64,000 nt of DNA from Pectobacterium wasabiae CFBP 3304 (GCF_001742185.1 NZ_CP015750.1:1674001-1738000); one strand, 5' to 3'; counted from the stretch's first letter, positions 36,139 to 46,071 are shown. Program-made: numbers and translations. Notes: generated from the letters alone by a model not told the origin.

Positions 36139-37853
36139 TATGACTCCTTTTTCCCAGCAGCTCGGCCGTCATCATCAGGCAGGCTCCAGAAATCAAAAAA
36201 ATTAAACCAGTCGAGCGGGGATTTCAGCGCGTAGTGCGCCAGCCGTTCGGCATAGCGATCGACAACCTGCTGCAAAGCCTGCTGTCGGGTTGGGCGAGGT
36301 AACGCAATGCTCTCAGCAAAGGGCTCACAGTAGACACGTAGCTTTTTCTGCTCGCGAATGACAAACATCAGCAATACAGGACAACGCAGCGCCGCCGCCA
36401 GTACAAAAGGCCCTTGAGGAAAGGGAGCTTCTTTTCCCAAAAATGGGCTCCACACCACGCGCCGCACACCACCACGCTGACGATGTACCGCCGTGCGATC
36501 GCCGACAATCGCCACCCATTCCCCCGCCTCCAGCTTTTCTTGCAGCATAATTGCGGTATCCGGCCCGATGTCGCTGACAGGAATAAGGTTAACGCCTGCC
36601 TGCGGAGCGATCTCTTCCAGCACTTGTTTAAAGCGTTGAGAGTTTTCAGTAAACACCAGCGCGTTAATCACCAGCCCGCTCACCTGCTGCGCCAGCGCCC
36701 GACACACTTCGATATCACCGAGGTGTGAAGCCAGTATCAGTTGCCCTTTTTGCCTGCTGTGTTCAATGGTTTGTAGCGCACCGGGGGCAAAATCGATATC
36801 ACGTCCCCAGTGTAGATCGCCACGCCAACTGGCGATTTTGTCCAACATCGCCTGACCAAAACGCAGGAAGTGGTGATAGCTGCTGAGCGGTTTAGGCAGC
36901 GGGATAGCCTGCTGACGCGCATAATCTCCGATTTGCCGCAGCCATAACTGAGATGCCTTACGCGCTGCGCGTCCAGTCAGCCAGTAAAAAGCAATAACCG
37001 GCCAGAGAAACAACGTAAACACTCCGCGACCTAACCGTTGATAGACCGCCAGCATGAACCGCATACCGAGCAAGCCTTTGCGCTCCGACACGCCAGCCCA
37101 GTGTTGCTGACGCTGCCGCATTAGCAGCACGGGAATGCGTGGAAGCATGCCGAAAAACAGACGGGTATGCATCCACGAAATCCGCAGGTTATCGTGTAAC
37201 GCATCAAAATGAGATAGACCGTTTTCTGGATACGTCACCGCCGTCTCAATAAAGCGGCTAGGCGTTCCCGCCCAATACAGACGCACCATAATTTCCGTAT
37301 CGAAATCCATACGGTGACCGAGAGACGTCCGAGAGAGAAGGGATAACGTCGCCGCAACCGGATAAACACGGAATCCGCACATGCTGTCCTTGAGGGAGAG
37401 GGATAACGTTTCAATCCAGACCCAGACGTGGGTGACATAGCGCCCGTAAAGACGTGATTTCGGCACCGAGGCATCGTAACGCGGCCGACCGGAAATCAGG
37501 CAATCCGGGTGCGTTTCCGCCTCATCCAGCAAAAGCGGCGCATCTTCAATCTGATGCTGTCCGTCGGCATCAACCTGTAAAGCATGGGTAAACCCGGCCT
37601 GCGCCGCCGCGTCGATGCCACGGATCACCGCCGCGCCTTTCCCACTGTTGTGCGCCAACCGAATCAACGTCACACCATCATTTTCCGCAGCCAACTGACT
37701 GAGAACCTGCTGCGTTGCCGCATCACTGCCATCATCGACAATAAAAACCGGTAGCGCTAACGGTGCCAAACGCACCAGCACCGACGCCATCATGGCACCG
37801 TGGTTATAACAGGGGATCACCACGCAGGGCGAGAATGCACCATTCACTGACAT
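36138..37853 (-). CDS. apeJ: ApeJ, glycosyltransferase-acyltransferase fusion
   Basis: The 571-residue protein joins two enzymes. Residues 1-240 are a GT2 glycosyltransferase (VVIPCYNHGAMM, FIVDDGSDAAT, QVDADGQHQ with a DxD). Residues about 290-560 are an LpxL/HtrB-type acyltransferase with HLGDIE (H-x4-E) and VAIVGDRTAVHRQRGG. A hydrophobic stretch near 280 may anchor it to the inner membrane. It probably adds a sugar and an acyl chain to the aryl polyene, anchoring it in the membrane (inference). The ATG overlaps the end of apeI by 10 bp. Confidence 0.87.
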   Translation of the reverse strand: MSVNGAFSPCVVIPCYNHGAMMASVLVRLAPLALPVFIVDDGSDAATQQVLSQLAAENDGVTLIRLAHNSGKGAAVIRGIDAAAQAGFTHALQVDADGQHQIEDAPLLLDEAETHPDCLISGRPRYDASVPKSRLYGRYVTHVWVWIETLSLSLKDSMCGFRVYPVAATLSLLSRTSLGHRMDFDTEIMVRLYWAGTPSRFIETAVTYPENGLSHFDALHDNLRISWMHTRLFFGMLPRIPVLLMRQRQQHWAGVSERKGLLGMRFMLAVYQRLGRGVFTLFLWPVIAFYWLTGRAARKASQLWLRQIGDYARQQAIPLPKPLSSYHHFLRFGQAMLDKIASWRGDLHWGRDIDFAPGALQTIEHSRQKGQLILASHLGDIEVCRALAQQVSGLVINALVFTENSQRFKQVLEEIAPQAGVNLIPVSDIGPDTAIMLQEKLEAGEWVAIVGDRTAVHRQRGGVRRVVWSPFLGKEAPFPQGPFVLAAALRCPVLLMFVIREQKKLRVYCEPFAESIALPRPTRQQALQQVVDRYAERLAHYALKSPLDWFNFFDFWSLPDDDGRAAGKKES

Positions 37854-38233
37854 AGGCGATCTTCCACAATCGGCGTAAGCTTGATTTTTCCGCTGCTAGC
37901 CGTGCGCTCGGTATCGCCTTCCAGAATGGTGTAGTTAAACGTCAGCGATTGCTTTCCGGCATGCCATGTCAGTACTAAACGCAGCGTTTTTCCGGGCAAA
38001 ATCGGCTGCTGGAATTTAATGTTTTCAATGGATAAGAACGTCCACCCTTGCGCTAGCACCGTCGTCGCGTAATGCATGACCCAATCCAACTGTGCTACAC
38101 CAGGCAGCAGCGGCTGACCCGTAAAGTGGCCGTTGAACCAGAACAAATCGGGATCAACCCGTAGCATCAACTCAACCTGAGACGTTTCATCCGTCTTTTT
38201 TACATCGTGCCGGGCAAGCTCAACGGGCAACAT
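37844..38233 (-). CDS. apeI: ApeI, hotdog-fold 3-hydroxyacyl-ACP dehydratase
   Basis: The 129-residue form starts at ATG 38233 (MLPVELARHD) inside the end of apeH; a 20-codon longer frame exists without a clear ribosome site. The FabA/FabZ signature is FNGHFTGQPLLPGVAQLD, with the catalytic His. It is the partner of ApeP in the heteromeric dehydratase. The gene overlaps apeH by 14 bp and apeJ by 10 bp, which explains coupled synthesis. Confidence 0.87.
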   Translation of the reverse strand: MLPVELARHDVKKTDETSQVELMLRVDPDLFWFNGHFTGQPLLPGVAQLDWVMHYATTVLAQGWTFLSIENIKFQQPILPGKTLRLVLTWHAGKQSLTFNYTILEGDTERTASSGKIKLTPIVEDRLCQ

Positions 38234-39575
38234 GAAACAATTCCTGTATCTGCGGCCAGGCACGTTTACTCTGGCTATTGTGGGGAATGACATCGACGAC
38301 GCGCCAAAAACGCGGCATCGCTAACGGCTCCAGCCATTTTTGCAATTCATGTCGCCATTGGCGTTTCAAATTCGGTAAGTCAGCAGCCTTGTCTGGGGAA
38401 TTCAACACCAGCACCACACCAATCCCGCTACGCTCTGGGCGCGTCACCTGAAGCGCAACCGCATCCGCAATATCGGGCAGATCGAGTAAGCGCCGTTCTA
38501 TCTCGCTTAGCGAGATGCGCTTGTCTTCGATCTTCACGACGCGGTCATGTCGACCGCACAGTTGAAAATGGCCGTCGTCGTCAAACGCCAATCGGTCATC
38601 CAACTTGTGGCCTTGAGCATCAGGGATCAGTACCGACTGTGCCCACCAATCATCGTGTTCGTCACGTCGTAGTGACACGCCGGGAAACAGTTGCCACGGC
38701 GCGGTATCAACCTCGCGCGATCGCCATGCTAAAACCCCCGTTTCTGTACTGCCGTATATTTCATTGATGGGGCGCGTAAACCACGCCGCTGCCGCCTCGG
38801 CATGCTGCCAGGGTAATGTTCCCCCCGCAGAGACAATCAACGAACACAACGGGGCAGAAAGCGCACGATCGATACGGCGTAAAAATGCCGGGCTACTGAT
38901 AAACACGTAGCGCTGCTGACGATCCTGCGAAGTAAGCTGTTCGGTATAAAGCAGTTGGCGGCTATCAAAACGCAGCCCCAGCGCCATCGGTAGCCAAATG
39001 CGAAACGTCAGTCCGTATAAATGCTGGTGGGTGACGGAAGCAATCACGTCACAGCCTTGCAAATGCACGCCCCAGCGATCCGACAACCAACGAGACTCTT
39101 CATCCAGACAGCGCACCGGTTTCACAATCTGGCGAGGCTTCCCGGTGGAGCCCGACGTAAACAACACAACGCAGGCATCATCCGGTATGGGAGGTAACAC
39201 AGACTCAGCGACGTTCACCGTATCGACCGTTAGGGTAAATACGGGGCAATCCAGATGCAGCGACACATCCGTCAATAAACCGTCAAACTCATCCGCTTGT
39301 TCTTCTAGTACTGATTGGCGACAATGACCAGGAATGACGGGCGTTTTCCCCGCATGCAAAGCAGCCAGAAGCCCAATCGTGAAGCGATAACTGTCTTCAA
39401 AACACAGTGCCCAACGCGTCTCCTGTCGCTGGCTTAACTGCTGACAAAGCGCAATAACCTGCGCTTTCAGCATACTCAGCGTGAACATGGTGGCACCATT
39501 ATTGGCAACAATGCGCTGAGGAGAATCATTTCCTCTGAGCCAGTCATTGACAGCTCGAACAGTCGGCCCGTTCAT
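38220..39575 (-). CDS. apeH: ApeH, AMP-binding acyl/aryl-CoA (ACP) ligase
   Basis: The 451-residue form starts at ATG 39575 (MNGPTVRA), overlapping the apeG stop by ATGA with a GAGGAAGTG ribosome site. Adenylation motifs are visible: LFTSGSTGKPRQIVK (A3), EIYGSTETGVL (A5) and LCGRHDRVVKIEDKRIS (A8). The usual A10 lysine may be in the tail (QSKRAWPQ). It probably activates a 4-hydroxybenzoate-type starter onto an ape acyl carrier protein. It is short for the family but seems complete. Confidence 0.87.
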   Translation of the reverse strand: MNGPTVRAVNDWLRGNDSPQRIVANNGATMFTLSMLKAQVIALCQQLSQRQETRWALCFEDSYRFTIGLLAALHAGKTPVIPGHCRQSVLEEQADEFDGLLTDVSLHLDCPVFTLTVDTVNVAESVLPPIPDDACVVLFTSGSTGKPRQIVKPVRCLDEESRWLSDRWGVHLQGCDVIASVTHQHLYGLTFRIWLPMALGLRFDSRQLLYTEQLTSQDRQQRYVFISSPAFLRRIDRALSAPLCSLIVSAGGTLPWQHAEAAAAWFTRPINEIYGSTETGVLAWRSREVDTAPWQLFPGVSLRRDEHDDWWAQSVLIPDAQGHKLDDRLAFDDDGHFQLCGRHDRVVKIEDKRISLSEIERRLLDLPDIADAVALQVTRPERSGIGVVLVLNSPDKAADLPNLKRQWRHELQKWLEPLAMPRFWRVVDVIPHNSQSKRAWPQIQELFHVAR

Positions 39576-40135
39576 ACGCACTTCCTCAGACGCTGGCGTA
39601 TCAACCACTCTCCCCCCATCAACAACCCCATAAGCACATAGCTGATCACGCCGTTCCATAACGTCCACCAATGAAGATCGCCGACAACACAGGTCAGCAC
39701 GGCAATACTGCCGTTAAAAATAAAAAACCAACACCATACCTTCGTCACGCGACGCGTATAGGCAATAGCCTGAACCGGGAGTTCCGGTTCCCGAAGGCGA
39801 GCAAGGCGCTCGACAAGCGGCATGCCGCTATAAAGTGAGCCACCAAAAAACAACAACATGACGCCGTTTACCGCAACGGGATACCACAGCAACCAACCGC
39901 CATCACGCAGTAATAAACTGGCAATGGAAAGCGCCACGCCAGCCGCCGCCAGCCACAGAGCCGTCCCTTTGAAAGCATGTTTATCATCACGCAACGTGGT
40001 GAAACGTAGAACAAACATCAGCGCTAATACAACGAGTAGCCAGCGATGTTCAGGATGCGTGATGCTAAACCAGGCCAGAAAAGGCCAGGCAATCGTCATT
40101 AATACGTTCAGGCTACTTATCAGCACACGTATCAC
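39572..40135 (-). CDS. apeG: ApeG, small integral membrane protein (COG4648 type)
   Basis: The 187-residue protein is largely hydrophobic, with about six membrane helices and little soluble part. It occupies the place of ApeG between the acyl carrier and ligase genes. Function is unknown. It may scaffold enzymes at the membrane (inference). It starts 12 bp after apeF and overlaps apeH by 4 bp. Confidence 0.8.
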   Translation of the reverse strand: MIRVLISSLNVLMTIAWPFLAWFSITHPEHRWLLVVLALMFVLRFTTLRDDKHAFKGTALWLAAAGVALSIASLLLRDGGWLLWYPVAVNGVMLLFFGGSLYSGMPLVERLARLREPELPVQAIAYTRRVTKVWCWFFIFNGSIAVLTCVVGDLHWWTLWNGVISYVLMGLLMGGEWLIRQRLRKCV

Positions 40136-40147
40136 TTGGCGAACTCA

Positions 40148-40399
40148 TCAACCTTCACGGAGCAGGTTTTCTACCGCATCAACCACATCTTGTACGGTAC
40201 GCACAGATTTAAAAATTTCCGGCGATATTTTGCGCCCGATGCGTTTTTGCAGGTGAACCACCATATCCACCGCATCAATGCTATCTAACTCAAGATCTTC
40301 ATAGAGGCGAGATTCAGGTTTTATCTCATCAGCATCCAGTTCAAACAGCTTGACCAGTAAGCCTGTAATTTCCTGATAAATTTCGTTTTTATCCATCAT
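40148..40399 (-). CDS. apeF: ApeF, acyl carrier protein
   Basis: The 83-residue acidic protein has the phosphopantetheine site DLELDSIDAVDMV, where the serine is modified. A start at ATG 40399 gives the better ribosome spacing (GAG 6 nt upstream); ATG 40402 is the alternative. The family carries the growing polyene as a thioester. Two different ACPs, ApeE and ApeF, are typical of aryl polyene clusters. Confidence 0.9.
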   Translation of the reverse strand: MMDKNEIYQEITGLLVKLFELDADEIKPESRLYEDLELDSIDAVDMVVHLQKRIGRKISPEIFKSVRTVQDVVDAVENLLREG

Positions 40400-40419
40400 C
40401 AACTCATTTTATTTTACTA

Positions 40420-40686
40420 TCAGGCACTCACAGCGCGCTGAGTGTTGATAAAAGCGGCAAGGGTAGCAACGGAAAAGAAGTGTTGGCGCACTTCTTCACT
40501 CTCAGCAGAAAGCACGACGCCATAACGGTTTTTAACCGCCAACCCCAGTTCAAGTGCATCGATAGAATCCAGACCAAGACCCTCGCCAAAAAGCGGGGCG
40601 TCTGTTTCTATTTCATCAACGCTAATATCTTCAAGATTAAGAGAATCAATAATCATCTCTTTGATTTCAATAAATAGACTTTCCAT
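40420..40686 (-). CDS. apeE: ApeE, acyl carrier protein
   Basis: The 88-residue protein starts at ATG 40686 (MESLFIEIK), with GGAA 6 nt upstream; a TTG four codons earlier is possible. The 4'-phosphopantetheine motif is GLGLDSIDALELG. It lies 20 bp upstream of apeF. A phosphopantetheinyl transferase is needed to activate it. None is encoded in the cluster itself. Confidence 0.9.
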   Translation of the reverse strand: MESLFIEIKEMIIDSLNLEDISVDEIETDAPLFGEGLGLDSIDALELGLAVKNRYGVVLSAESEEVRQHFFSVATLAAFINTQRAVSA

Positions 40687-40705
40687 ATGCATTTCCAAAT
40701 GGTGT

Positions 40706-41494
40706 TCAGCTTTCTGGTGTTAAAGATTGCTGCAAAAGGCGATTCAAACGGCGAGCCGCCAAGGATCGCGCCTCTTCAGGCGCCATAAAAATGTCGCTGC
40801 TGATACGTTCGCGCACGCTCACCGTGAAATACGGCTTTTCAGGCGGAATATGATACCAACGACTTTGTTTTCCTAATGTGTCTTGACTACAACAAATATG
40901 CACGACCCGCAAATCACAGCCGCAGCGCACCGCAATATTTGCGGCACCGCGTTGCAGAACCAGAGGTTCCCCATAACGCGTGCGCGTGCCTTCAGGAAAA
41001 ATAATGATCGCATCACCGTTATCAAGCCGCTGCTGGCAGTCCGGTAATAGCGCATCAGATTGGCTGTTAAGCAGGTAATCTGCTGAGCGAATAACGCCAC
41101 GGAAAAACAGGTTTTTCTGTAAGTCGGCTTTAACCAGACAGTCTGCATCTGGCATGACGGACGCCAGTAACACATAGTCGATTAACGTTGGATGATTAGC
41201 GACAATCAAACAACCGCGATCGCGCTGTAAAGTTTCGATGCCGTCGATACGGTAATCCAGCACCCCTAACCTGCGAGCGCTGCATAAAAAAAATCGGAAG
41301 CTGGCGGAAATGCTACGGCGTGCCAACTGGCGGCGGCGAGTGGTATCCCGCTGAATCAGCAACACATTGAACCACACCAGAGAAAGCAGCAAACCGCCAA
41401 CGCCAAACATGGCAAAACAAATGCCGGTCATCATTAGCCGCCACAGACGATTCAAACGCGCAGCAGGGCAAAGAACCAGCGATGACTCAGACAT
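40706..41494 (-). CDS. apeD: ApeD, lysophospholipid-type (PlsC) acyltransferase
   Basis: The 262-residue form starts at ATG 41494 (MSESSL), overlapping the apeC stop. A 34-codon longer frame runs inside apeC and is unlikely. A hydrophobic segment at about 20-45 anchors it. PlsC motifs are NHPTLID (H-x4-D) and IFPEGTRTR. It probably links the aryl polyene to a glycerol or sugar lipid at the inner membrane (inference). Confidence 0.87.
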   Translation of the reverse strand: MSESSLVLCPAARLNRLWRLMMTGICFAMFGVGGLLLSLVWFNVLLIQRDTTRRRQLARRSISASFRFFLCSARRLGVLDYRIDGIETLQRDRGCLIVANHPTLIDYVLLASVMPDADCLVKADLQKNLFFRGVIRSADYLLNSQSDALLPDCQQRLDNGDAIIIFPEGTRTRYGEPLVLQRGAANIAVRCGCDLRVVHICCSQDTLGKQSRWYHIPPEKPYFTVSVRERISSDIFMAPEEARSLAARRLNRLLQQSLTPES

Positions 41495-42215
41495 GATGTC
41501 TATCCCACGTCCAGTCAACACGTTCACCGGGTAAGGAAAAACGCGTTTTTTTGGCAAGGAAAGCATGTAAAAACAACAGGCTTTGCGGTACTCCACCGTC
41601 GTGGCGTTCTACCTGAGGTCGCGATTCACACACCACCTCATCGCCATCCCCTAACAGGAGAGAGACAGCATAAGGATAACGAGGCATGTCTGCTGGAACA
41701 TGTGGGTGGTAAAAATCAGGGATCGCGCCATCAAAATCAACCAGGAGAATAGTGCGGTAGCCCGCCGCCTGTAATGCTTTCGCTTCAACAAGGCCTTGTT
41801 GAAAAGAGTCTATTCCTGCTGCAATCGACGTAGAAACCAGCGGTTTTTTTGCCGTAATCGTCAGGCTCCCTACTGCCGCATTATGTACTGACATAGCAAA
41901 ATCGGTAGGCGAAATATTTTCATTTTCTGAAAGCGCCTTCAGGATACTCAGGTTACGTTCTAATTCGCCGTGACGCGAGGTGAAAACAATCGCATCAACC
42001 GACTGGCGACGCAGCAACGCTAACCCACTGTCGACCGCCAAACGGCTCCCTTGATTAAGGCGACGAGCCATCATCATGGGTAAATGCCGACATTTATCCA
42101 AAGGTTGCTCAGCATCGATAGCCGCAGACATCAGCGACCAATTAAGCCAATCGTCCACGCTGCTGAGGCCCGGCGCGCTGGCCTGCCAATCAATAATTGA
42201 AAATGCTAATCTCAT
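41487..42215 (-). CDS. apeC: ApeC, ketosynthase chain length factor
   Basis: The 242-residue protein is a truncated ketosynthase-like protein: FTSRHGELERNLSILKALSENENISPTDFAMSVHNAAVG. It lacks the Cys-His-His triad, as expected for a chain length factor. It pairs with ApeO to form the heterodimeric ketosynthase of this unusual type II polyketide pathway. It overlaps apeD by 8 bp and starts 59 bp after apeB. Confidence 0.87.
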   Translation of the reverse strand: MRLAFSIIDWQASAPGLSSVDDWLNWSLMSAAIDAEQPLDKCRHLPMMMARRLNQGSRLAVDSGLALLRRQSVDAIVFTSRHGELERNLSILKALSENENISPTDFAMSVHNAAVGSLTITAKKPLVSTSIAAGIDSFQQGLVEAKALQAAGYRTILLVDFDGAIPDFYHPHVPADMPRYPYAVSLLLGDGDEVVCESRPQVERHDGGVPQSLLFLHAFLAKKTRFSLPGERVDWTWDRHHV

Positions 42216-42274
42216 ACTGCCTTCTTCCAGTCCGACCTATTCGCTGCTATTTCCCGTTTACGTCCGCTATTTTA

Positions 42275-43342
42275 TTATTGCTTTTTACAAATCAGCAGCG
42301 TGTGACCAACACCTATATTGTCGATTTGATTTTCAACGATAAATCCAGCCTGTTCTAACAAGGGTAAAAATCGTTTGGCCGCATAGAAACGGCTAGTGCC
42401 ATTGGCAAGACAGGTAAAATAGAGCGAAGAGGCATTCAGGCTAAAAGCACCCGCTTCCCACCGTTGACGATCCCAGAAAATCTCCAAAATACAGACTCTG
42501 GCATCCGGCTTCATCACGTCGGCAATTTTACGCAAGATAGCCACGATGTGTTCTTCGCTGAAACAGTCGAGGAACTGGCTCATCCACCATACATCCGCTT
42601 CATCTGGCAATGGGCAATCAGAAAGCATATCAACAGCGCAGCCCTGAATACGGTCAGACTTCTCTGCTTCTTTGATATTTTCTGTTGCGAGAGCAATTTG
42701 CTCCGGCAAATCCAGGATCGTAATGTTCACGTCACGATCGTAGTCATAGCACCGCATCGCCCATTTACCCGTGTTCCCACCAACATCGTATAGATGTTTT
42801 GGCTTGAGCTGGAAAACATGTGGCAAGGCAGCGTCAAAAGCAGCATCGGAATAGAAATGATCGAACGCAAACCAACTCTCTTTTGCCTGCGGCGGGAGTT
42901 GGCTTAATGCCGGATAGATTGTTGGCCATTCACCAAAAACTTTTAATCCAGAAGGTTCATTTTTTGACAAGGCTTCATCAAGGTAAAACATCCCCTGATA
43001 ACAGACATCCTGAGTAAAATCCATGTTAACGCGCGTCATGCGGTCATGAAGCAGATAATGACCAATCTTAGCCAGAACGTACTGTTCATCTTTCTGAATA
43101 ATAATGCGACCACTTAGCCCGACATCCAGCAGGAGCTCAACGGCGTAGTGATTTAATGAGGTGATAGCAACAATCTCATCGAGATTTGCGCCCTGCTGGC
43201 CGCGCTTATCCAAAAAATCCAAAATACCGTGGTTACGCAGATTGATAGCGGCCTGAAACAGCATGGGAGCAAACGCAATTCGCTGCGCTTCTGTAATAGC
43301 ATCCAGAGCGCTGACATTATCTTTGTCATATCCGTAGTACAC
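42275..43342 (-). CDS. apeB: ApeB, SAM-dependent O-methyltransferase
   Basis: A GTG at 43342 with AAGGGA eight bases upstream gives 355 residues; the longer frame begins with a TTG at 43387. The N-terminal helical dimerisation region (AQRIAFAPMLFQAAINLRNHGILDFL) and the SAM site (LYDVGGNTGKWAMRC, near 205) fit COMT-like class I O-methyltransferases. VCILEIFWD follows. It probably methylates the aryl head group hydroxyl, as found for many aryl polyenes. It starts 88 bp after apeA. Confidence 0.85.
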   Translation of the reverse strand: MYYGYDKDNVSALDAITEAQRIAFAPMLFQAAINLRNHGILDFLDKRGQQGANLDEIVAITSLNHYAVELLLDVGLSGRIIIQKDEQYVLAKIGHYLLHDRMTRVNMDFTQDVCYQGMFYLDEALSKNEPSGLKVFGEWPTIYPALSQLPPQAKESWFAFDHFYSDAAFDAALPHVFQLKPKHLYDVGGNTGKWAMRCYDYDRDVNITILDLPEQIALATENIKEAEKSDRIQGCAVDMLSDCPLPDEADVWWMSQFLDCFSEEHIVAILRKIADVMKPDARVCILEIFWDRQRWEAGAFSLNASSLYFTCLANGTSRFYAAKRFLPLLEQAGFIVENQIDNIGVGHTLLICKKQ

Positions 43343-43430
43343 TGACTTTTCCCTTGAGGTCGGACAAATACGATCAGAAAAGAGCAATAAAAATAGAGTC
43401 GGACATCAAGAAGATATCTGACTCTTAAAA

Positions 43431-43820
43431 TTATTTAATCTGTTGGCTGGCAAGCGTTAATTGGATTTCATGATCCAGGTTTTTTATCCAATTATTATAA
43501 TTTCGGTGAATCTTCCCACCTCCCGCCAACAAATTCTCACTTCCAACATAGCTGATGGAATAACTGGTTTGCGAATAGGTAATGCGAACATTTGCCACAT
43601 GGCTACGCTGAACCAGACGACCATCAATCGCACCGACATAAGCCTGAGTCATCGCCCACTTACGCTTTTGCCCTGCTTCAATAATGGCATTCTTTACCTG
43701 TTCAGTAGAGTGCTGCCCAGTGATGGACTGGGTCACATTCGCTACCGGAACTGTACGCTCAGCACAACCAGTCAATATAAGAACAGAGACTAAAGTGGCG
43801 AAAATAATCTGTTTTTTCAT
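43431..43820 (-). CDS. apeA: ApeA-position small lipoprotein
   Basis: The 129-residue form starts at ATG 43820 (MKKQIIFATL), with AGGGA 5 nt upstream. The lipobox is LTGC (Cys19). The rest (VKNAIIEAGQKRKW, RSHVANVRITYSQTSYSISY) looks like a small periplasmic alpha-beta domain. It is the first gene of the ape operon. The symbol rests on position as first of eighteen genes. No function is known. Confidence 0.7.
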   Translation of the reverse strand: MKKQIIFATLVSVLILTGCAERTVPVANVTQSITGQHSTEQVKNAIIEAGQKRKWAMTQAYVGAIDGRLVQRSHVANVRITYSQTSYSISYVGSENLLAGGGKIHRNYNNWIKNLDHEIQLTLASQQIK

Positions 43821-43907
43821 AAAATCCCTATCAAACAAAAACATCACTGCAAAAAAAAAAGAATTCGTTTCTGATGCAAGATGTAAAATTAATGCACCAT
43901 TAAAACT

Positions 43908-43937
43908 ATTTTACACAAAATAAAGATAGCTTGACAA
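43908..43937 (-). promoter_or_regulatory. Possible sigma-70 promoter of the ape operon
   Basis: On the minus strand TTGTCA (43937-43932) and TAAAAT (43913-43908) are 18 bp apart, 88 bp before the apeA start. The region is AT-rich, so such matches are not rare. Confidence 0.35.
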
Positions 43938-44025
43938 AAAAAACGTGATTTCAAGATTCAGATTTTTACCAAAAAATCGCGGTGCGGTGAAAGCAGAGTA
44001 ATAAGCACAATTAAAAAGTGGATAT

Positions 44026-44062
44026 AAAAAATCCGCCTTATGTCGATAAACATAAGGCGGAC
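44026..44062 (-). terminator. Terminator of the glmUS operon
   Basis: TCCGCCTTATG and CATAAGGCGGA form an 11-bp stem with an 8-nt loop, followed on the minus strand by a run of six T. It lies 27 bp beyond the glmS stop and separates glmS from the ape promoter. Confidence 0.88.
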
Positions 44063-44088
44063 AGTAATAACCAATAAAATATCGGAAG

Positions 44089-45921
44089 TTACTCTACAGT
44101 AACGGATTTCGCCAGGTTACGCGGCTGATCGACATCTGTGCCTTTAATCAGCGCGACGTGATAAGACAGCAACTGCAACGGTACCGTGTAGAAGATTGGT
44201 GCAATAACTTCTTCGATATGCGGCAGCGGAATAATCTTCATATTTTCGCTGCTGGTGAAACCAGCATCTTCGTCGGCGAAGACATACAACTCGCCACCAC
44301 GCGCCCGAACTTCTTCGATGTTGGATTTCAATTTCTCCAACAGTTCGTTGTTCGGGGCAACCACGACAACCGGCATATCTGCATCAATCAGCGCCAGCGG
44401 GCCGTGTTTCAGCTCGCCCGCCGCATAGGCTTCAGCATGAATGTAAGAGATCTCTTTCAGCTTCAACGCCCCTTCCATTGCGATCGGATACTGATCGCCA
44501 CGGCCAAGGAACAGCGCATGGTGCTTGTCAGAGAAACCTTCCGCCAGAGATTCAATGAGCTTGTCTTGGGACAGCATCTGCTCAATACGCGCTGGCAGCG
44601 CCTGCAAACCATGAACGATGTCATGCTCAATCTGCGCATCCATACCGCGCAGACGGCCAACACGAGCCACCAGCATCAGCAAAACGGTAAGCTGGGTAGT
44701 GAAGGCTTTGGTCGAGGCCACACCAATCTCTACGCCAGCTTTGGTCATCAGTGCCAGATCGGATTCACGCACCAGCGAGGAACCCGCAACGTTACAGATA
44801 GCCAACGACCCCAGATAGCCCAGTTCTTTGGACAAACGCAGCGCCGCCAGTGTATCCGCCGTTTCACCGGACTGAGACAGGGTAATCATCAGGCTGTTCT
44901 TACGCACAGCAGGTTTGCGATAGCGGAACTCGGAAGCGATTTCTACGTCGCACGGAATCCCCGCCAGCGCTTCAAACCAGTAGCGGGAAACCATACCGGA
45001 GTTGTAAGACGTCCCGCAGGCAATAATCTGAACGTGCTCAACCTTCGCCAGCAGTTCATCCGCTTTCGGGCCAAGTTCAGAAAGATTGATCTCGCCGTGG
45101 CTGAAACGCCCTTCAAGGGTGTTCTTAATCGCCATCGGCTGTTCGTAGATCTCTTTCTGCATATAGTGACGATACGCGCCTTTGTCACCGGCATCGTAAT
45201 TCACTTTTGATTCAATTTCTTCGCGTGTAGCAAGTTGGCCTGATTTATCAAACACGCGCACGTCACGACGGGTGATTTCCGCCACGTCGCCTTCTTCCAG
45301 GAACATGAAGCGGCGAGTCACAGGCAATAATGCTAGCTGATCGGAGGCAATGAAGTTCTCACCCACACCACGACCAATCACCAGCGGGCTACCAGAGCGC
45401 GCAGCAACCAATACGCTTGGATCGAGGTTATCCAACACCACCATGCCATAGGCACCGCGCAATTGTGGGATAACACGCTTAACGACGTCAACCAGCGTTC
45501 CGCCATTCTGTTTCTGTTCAAAATGAACCAGATGGGCAACCACTTCCGTATCGGTCTCAGAAACAAAACGATAGCCGCGACCGATCATCAGTTCACGCAG
45601 CGGCTCGTGGTTTTCGATAATGCCGTTATGGACGATAGTGATATGTTCAGAAACATGCGGGTGTGCGTTCTCTTCAGAAGGTTCACCGTGCGTTGCCCAG
45701 CGGGTATGGGCGATACCGGTGCCGCCGTGCAGATCATGCTCATCAGCAGCCTGAGACAACACCTGTACTTTACCCAGACGGCGTAAACGGGCGACATGTC
45801 CTTCGCCATCAACAACCGCCAGCCCCGCAGAGTCATAGCCGCGATACTCAAGACGGCGTAAACCTTCCAACAAAATTTCAGCAACATCACGTTGCGCAAC
45901 TGCGCCTACAATTCCACACAT
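44089..45921 (-). CDS. glmS: GlmS, glutamine-fructose-6-phosphate aminotransferase
   Basis: The 610-residue protein begins MCGIVGAV, with Cys2 as the N-terminal glutamine amidotransferase nucleophile. Two SIS sugar isomerase domains follow ([39 protein letters not shown]) and the C-terminus is LAKSVTVE. It makes glucosamine-6-phosphate, the first step to UDP-GlcNAc. The gene is 191 bp downstream of glmU. In E. coli the glmUS mRNA is cut between the genes and glmS is activated by the small RNA GlmZ; a similar control is likely. Confidence 0.97.
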   Translation of the reverse strand: MCGIVGAVAQRDVAEILLEGLRRLEYRGYDSAGLAVVDGEGHVARLRRLGKVQVLSQAADEHDLHGGTGIAHTRWATHGEPSEENAHPHVSEHITIVHNGIIENHEPLRELMIGRGYRFVSETDTEVVAHLVHFEQKQNGGTLVDVVKRVIPQLRGAYGMVVLDNLDPSVLVAARSGSPLVIGRGVGENFIASDQLALLPVTRRFMFLEEGDVAEITRRDVRVFDKSGQLATREEIESKVNYDAGDKGAYRHYMQKEIYEQPMAIKNTLEGRFSHGEINLSELGPKADELLAKVEHVQIIACGTSYNSGMVSRYWFEALAGIPCDVEIASEFRYRKPAVRKNSLMITLSQSGETADTLAALRLSKELGYLGSLAICNVAGSSLVRESDLALMTKAGVEIGVASTKAFTTQLTVLLMLVARVGRLRGMDAQIEHDIVHGLQALPARIEQMLSQDKLIESLAEGFSDKHHALFLGRGDQYPIAMEGALKLKEISYIHAEAYAAGELKHGPLALIDADMPVVVVAPNNELLEKLKSNIEEVRARGGELYVFADEDAGFTSSENMKIIPLPHIEEVIAPIFYTVPLQLLSYHVALIKGTDVDQPRNLAKSVTVE

Positions 45922-46071
45922 CGATGTGTATTCCTATAAAAGTGACATATTGTGTCACCTGGGATGTCTTAGACCTGATTGTTCCGGTTTTTCCGGGTTC
46001 CCCGAGCCTTGTAGAGAGTTGGGGATTATTATGTTTTGTTTTGTACTCTGGGATCGGTCAAAGCACAGGAC

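Noticed and set aside
44158-45210. 350-codon open frame opposite glmS
   Set aside because: It mirrors the codon pattern of glmS, has no recognisable family, and would lie fully inside an essential gene.
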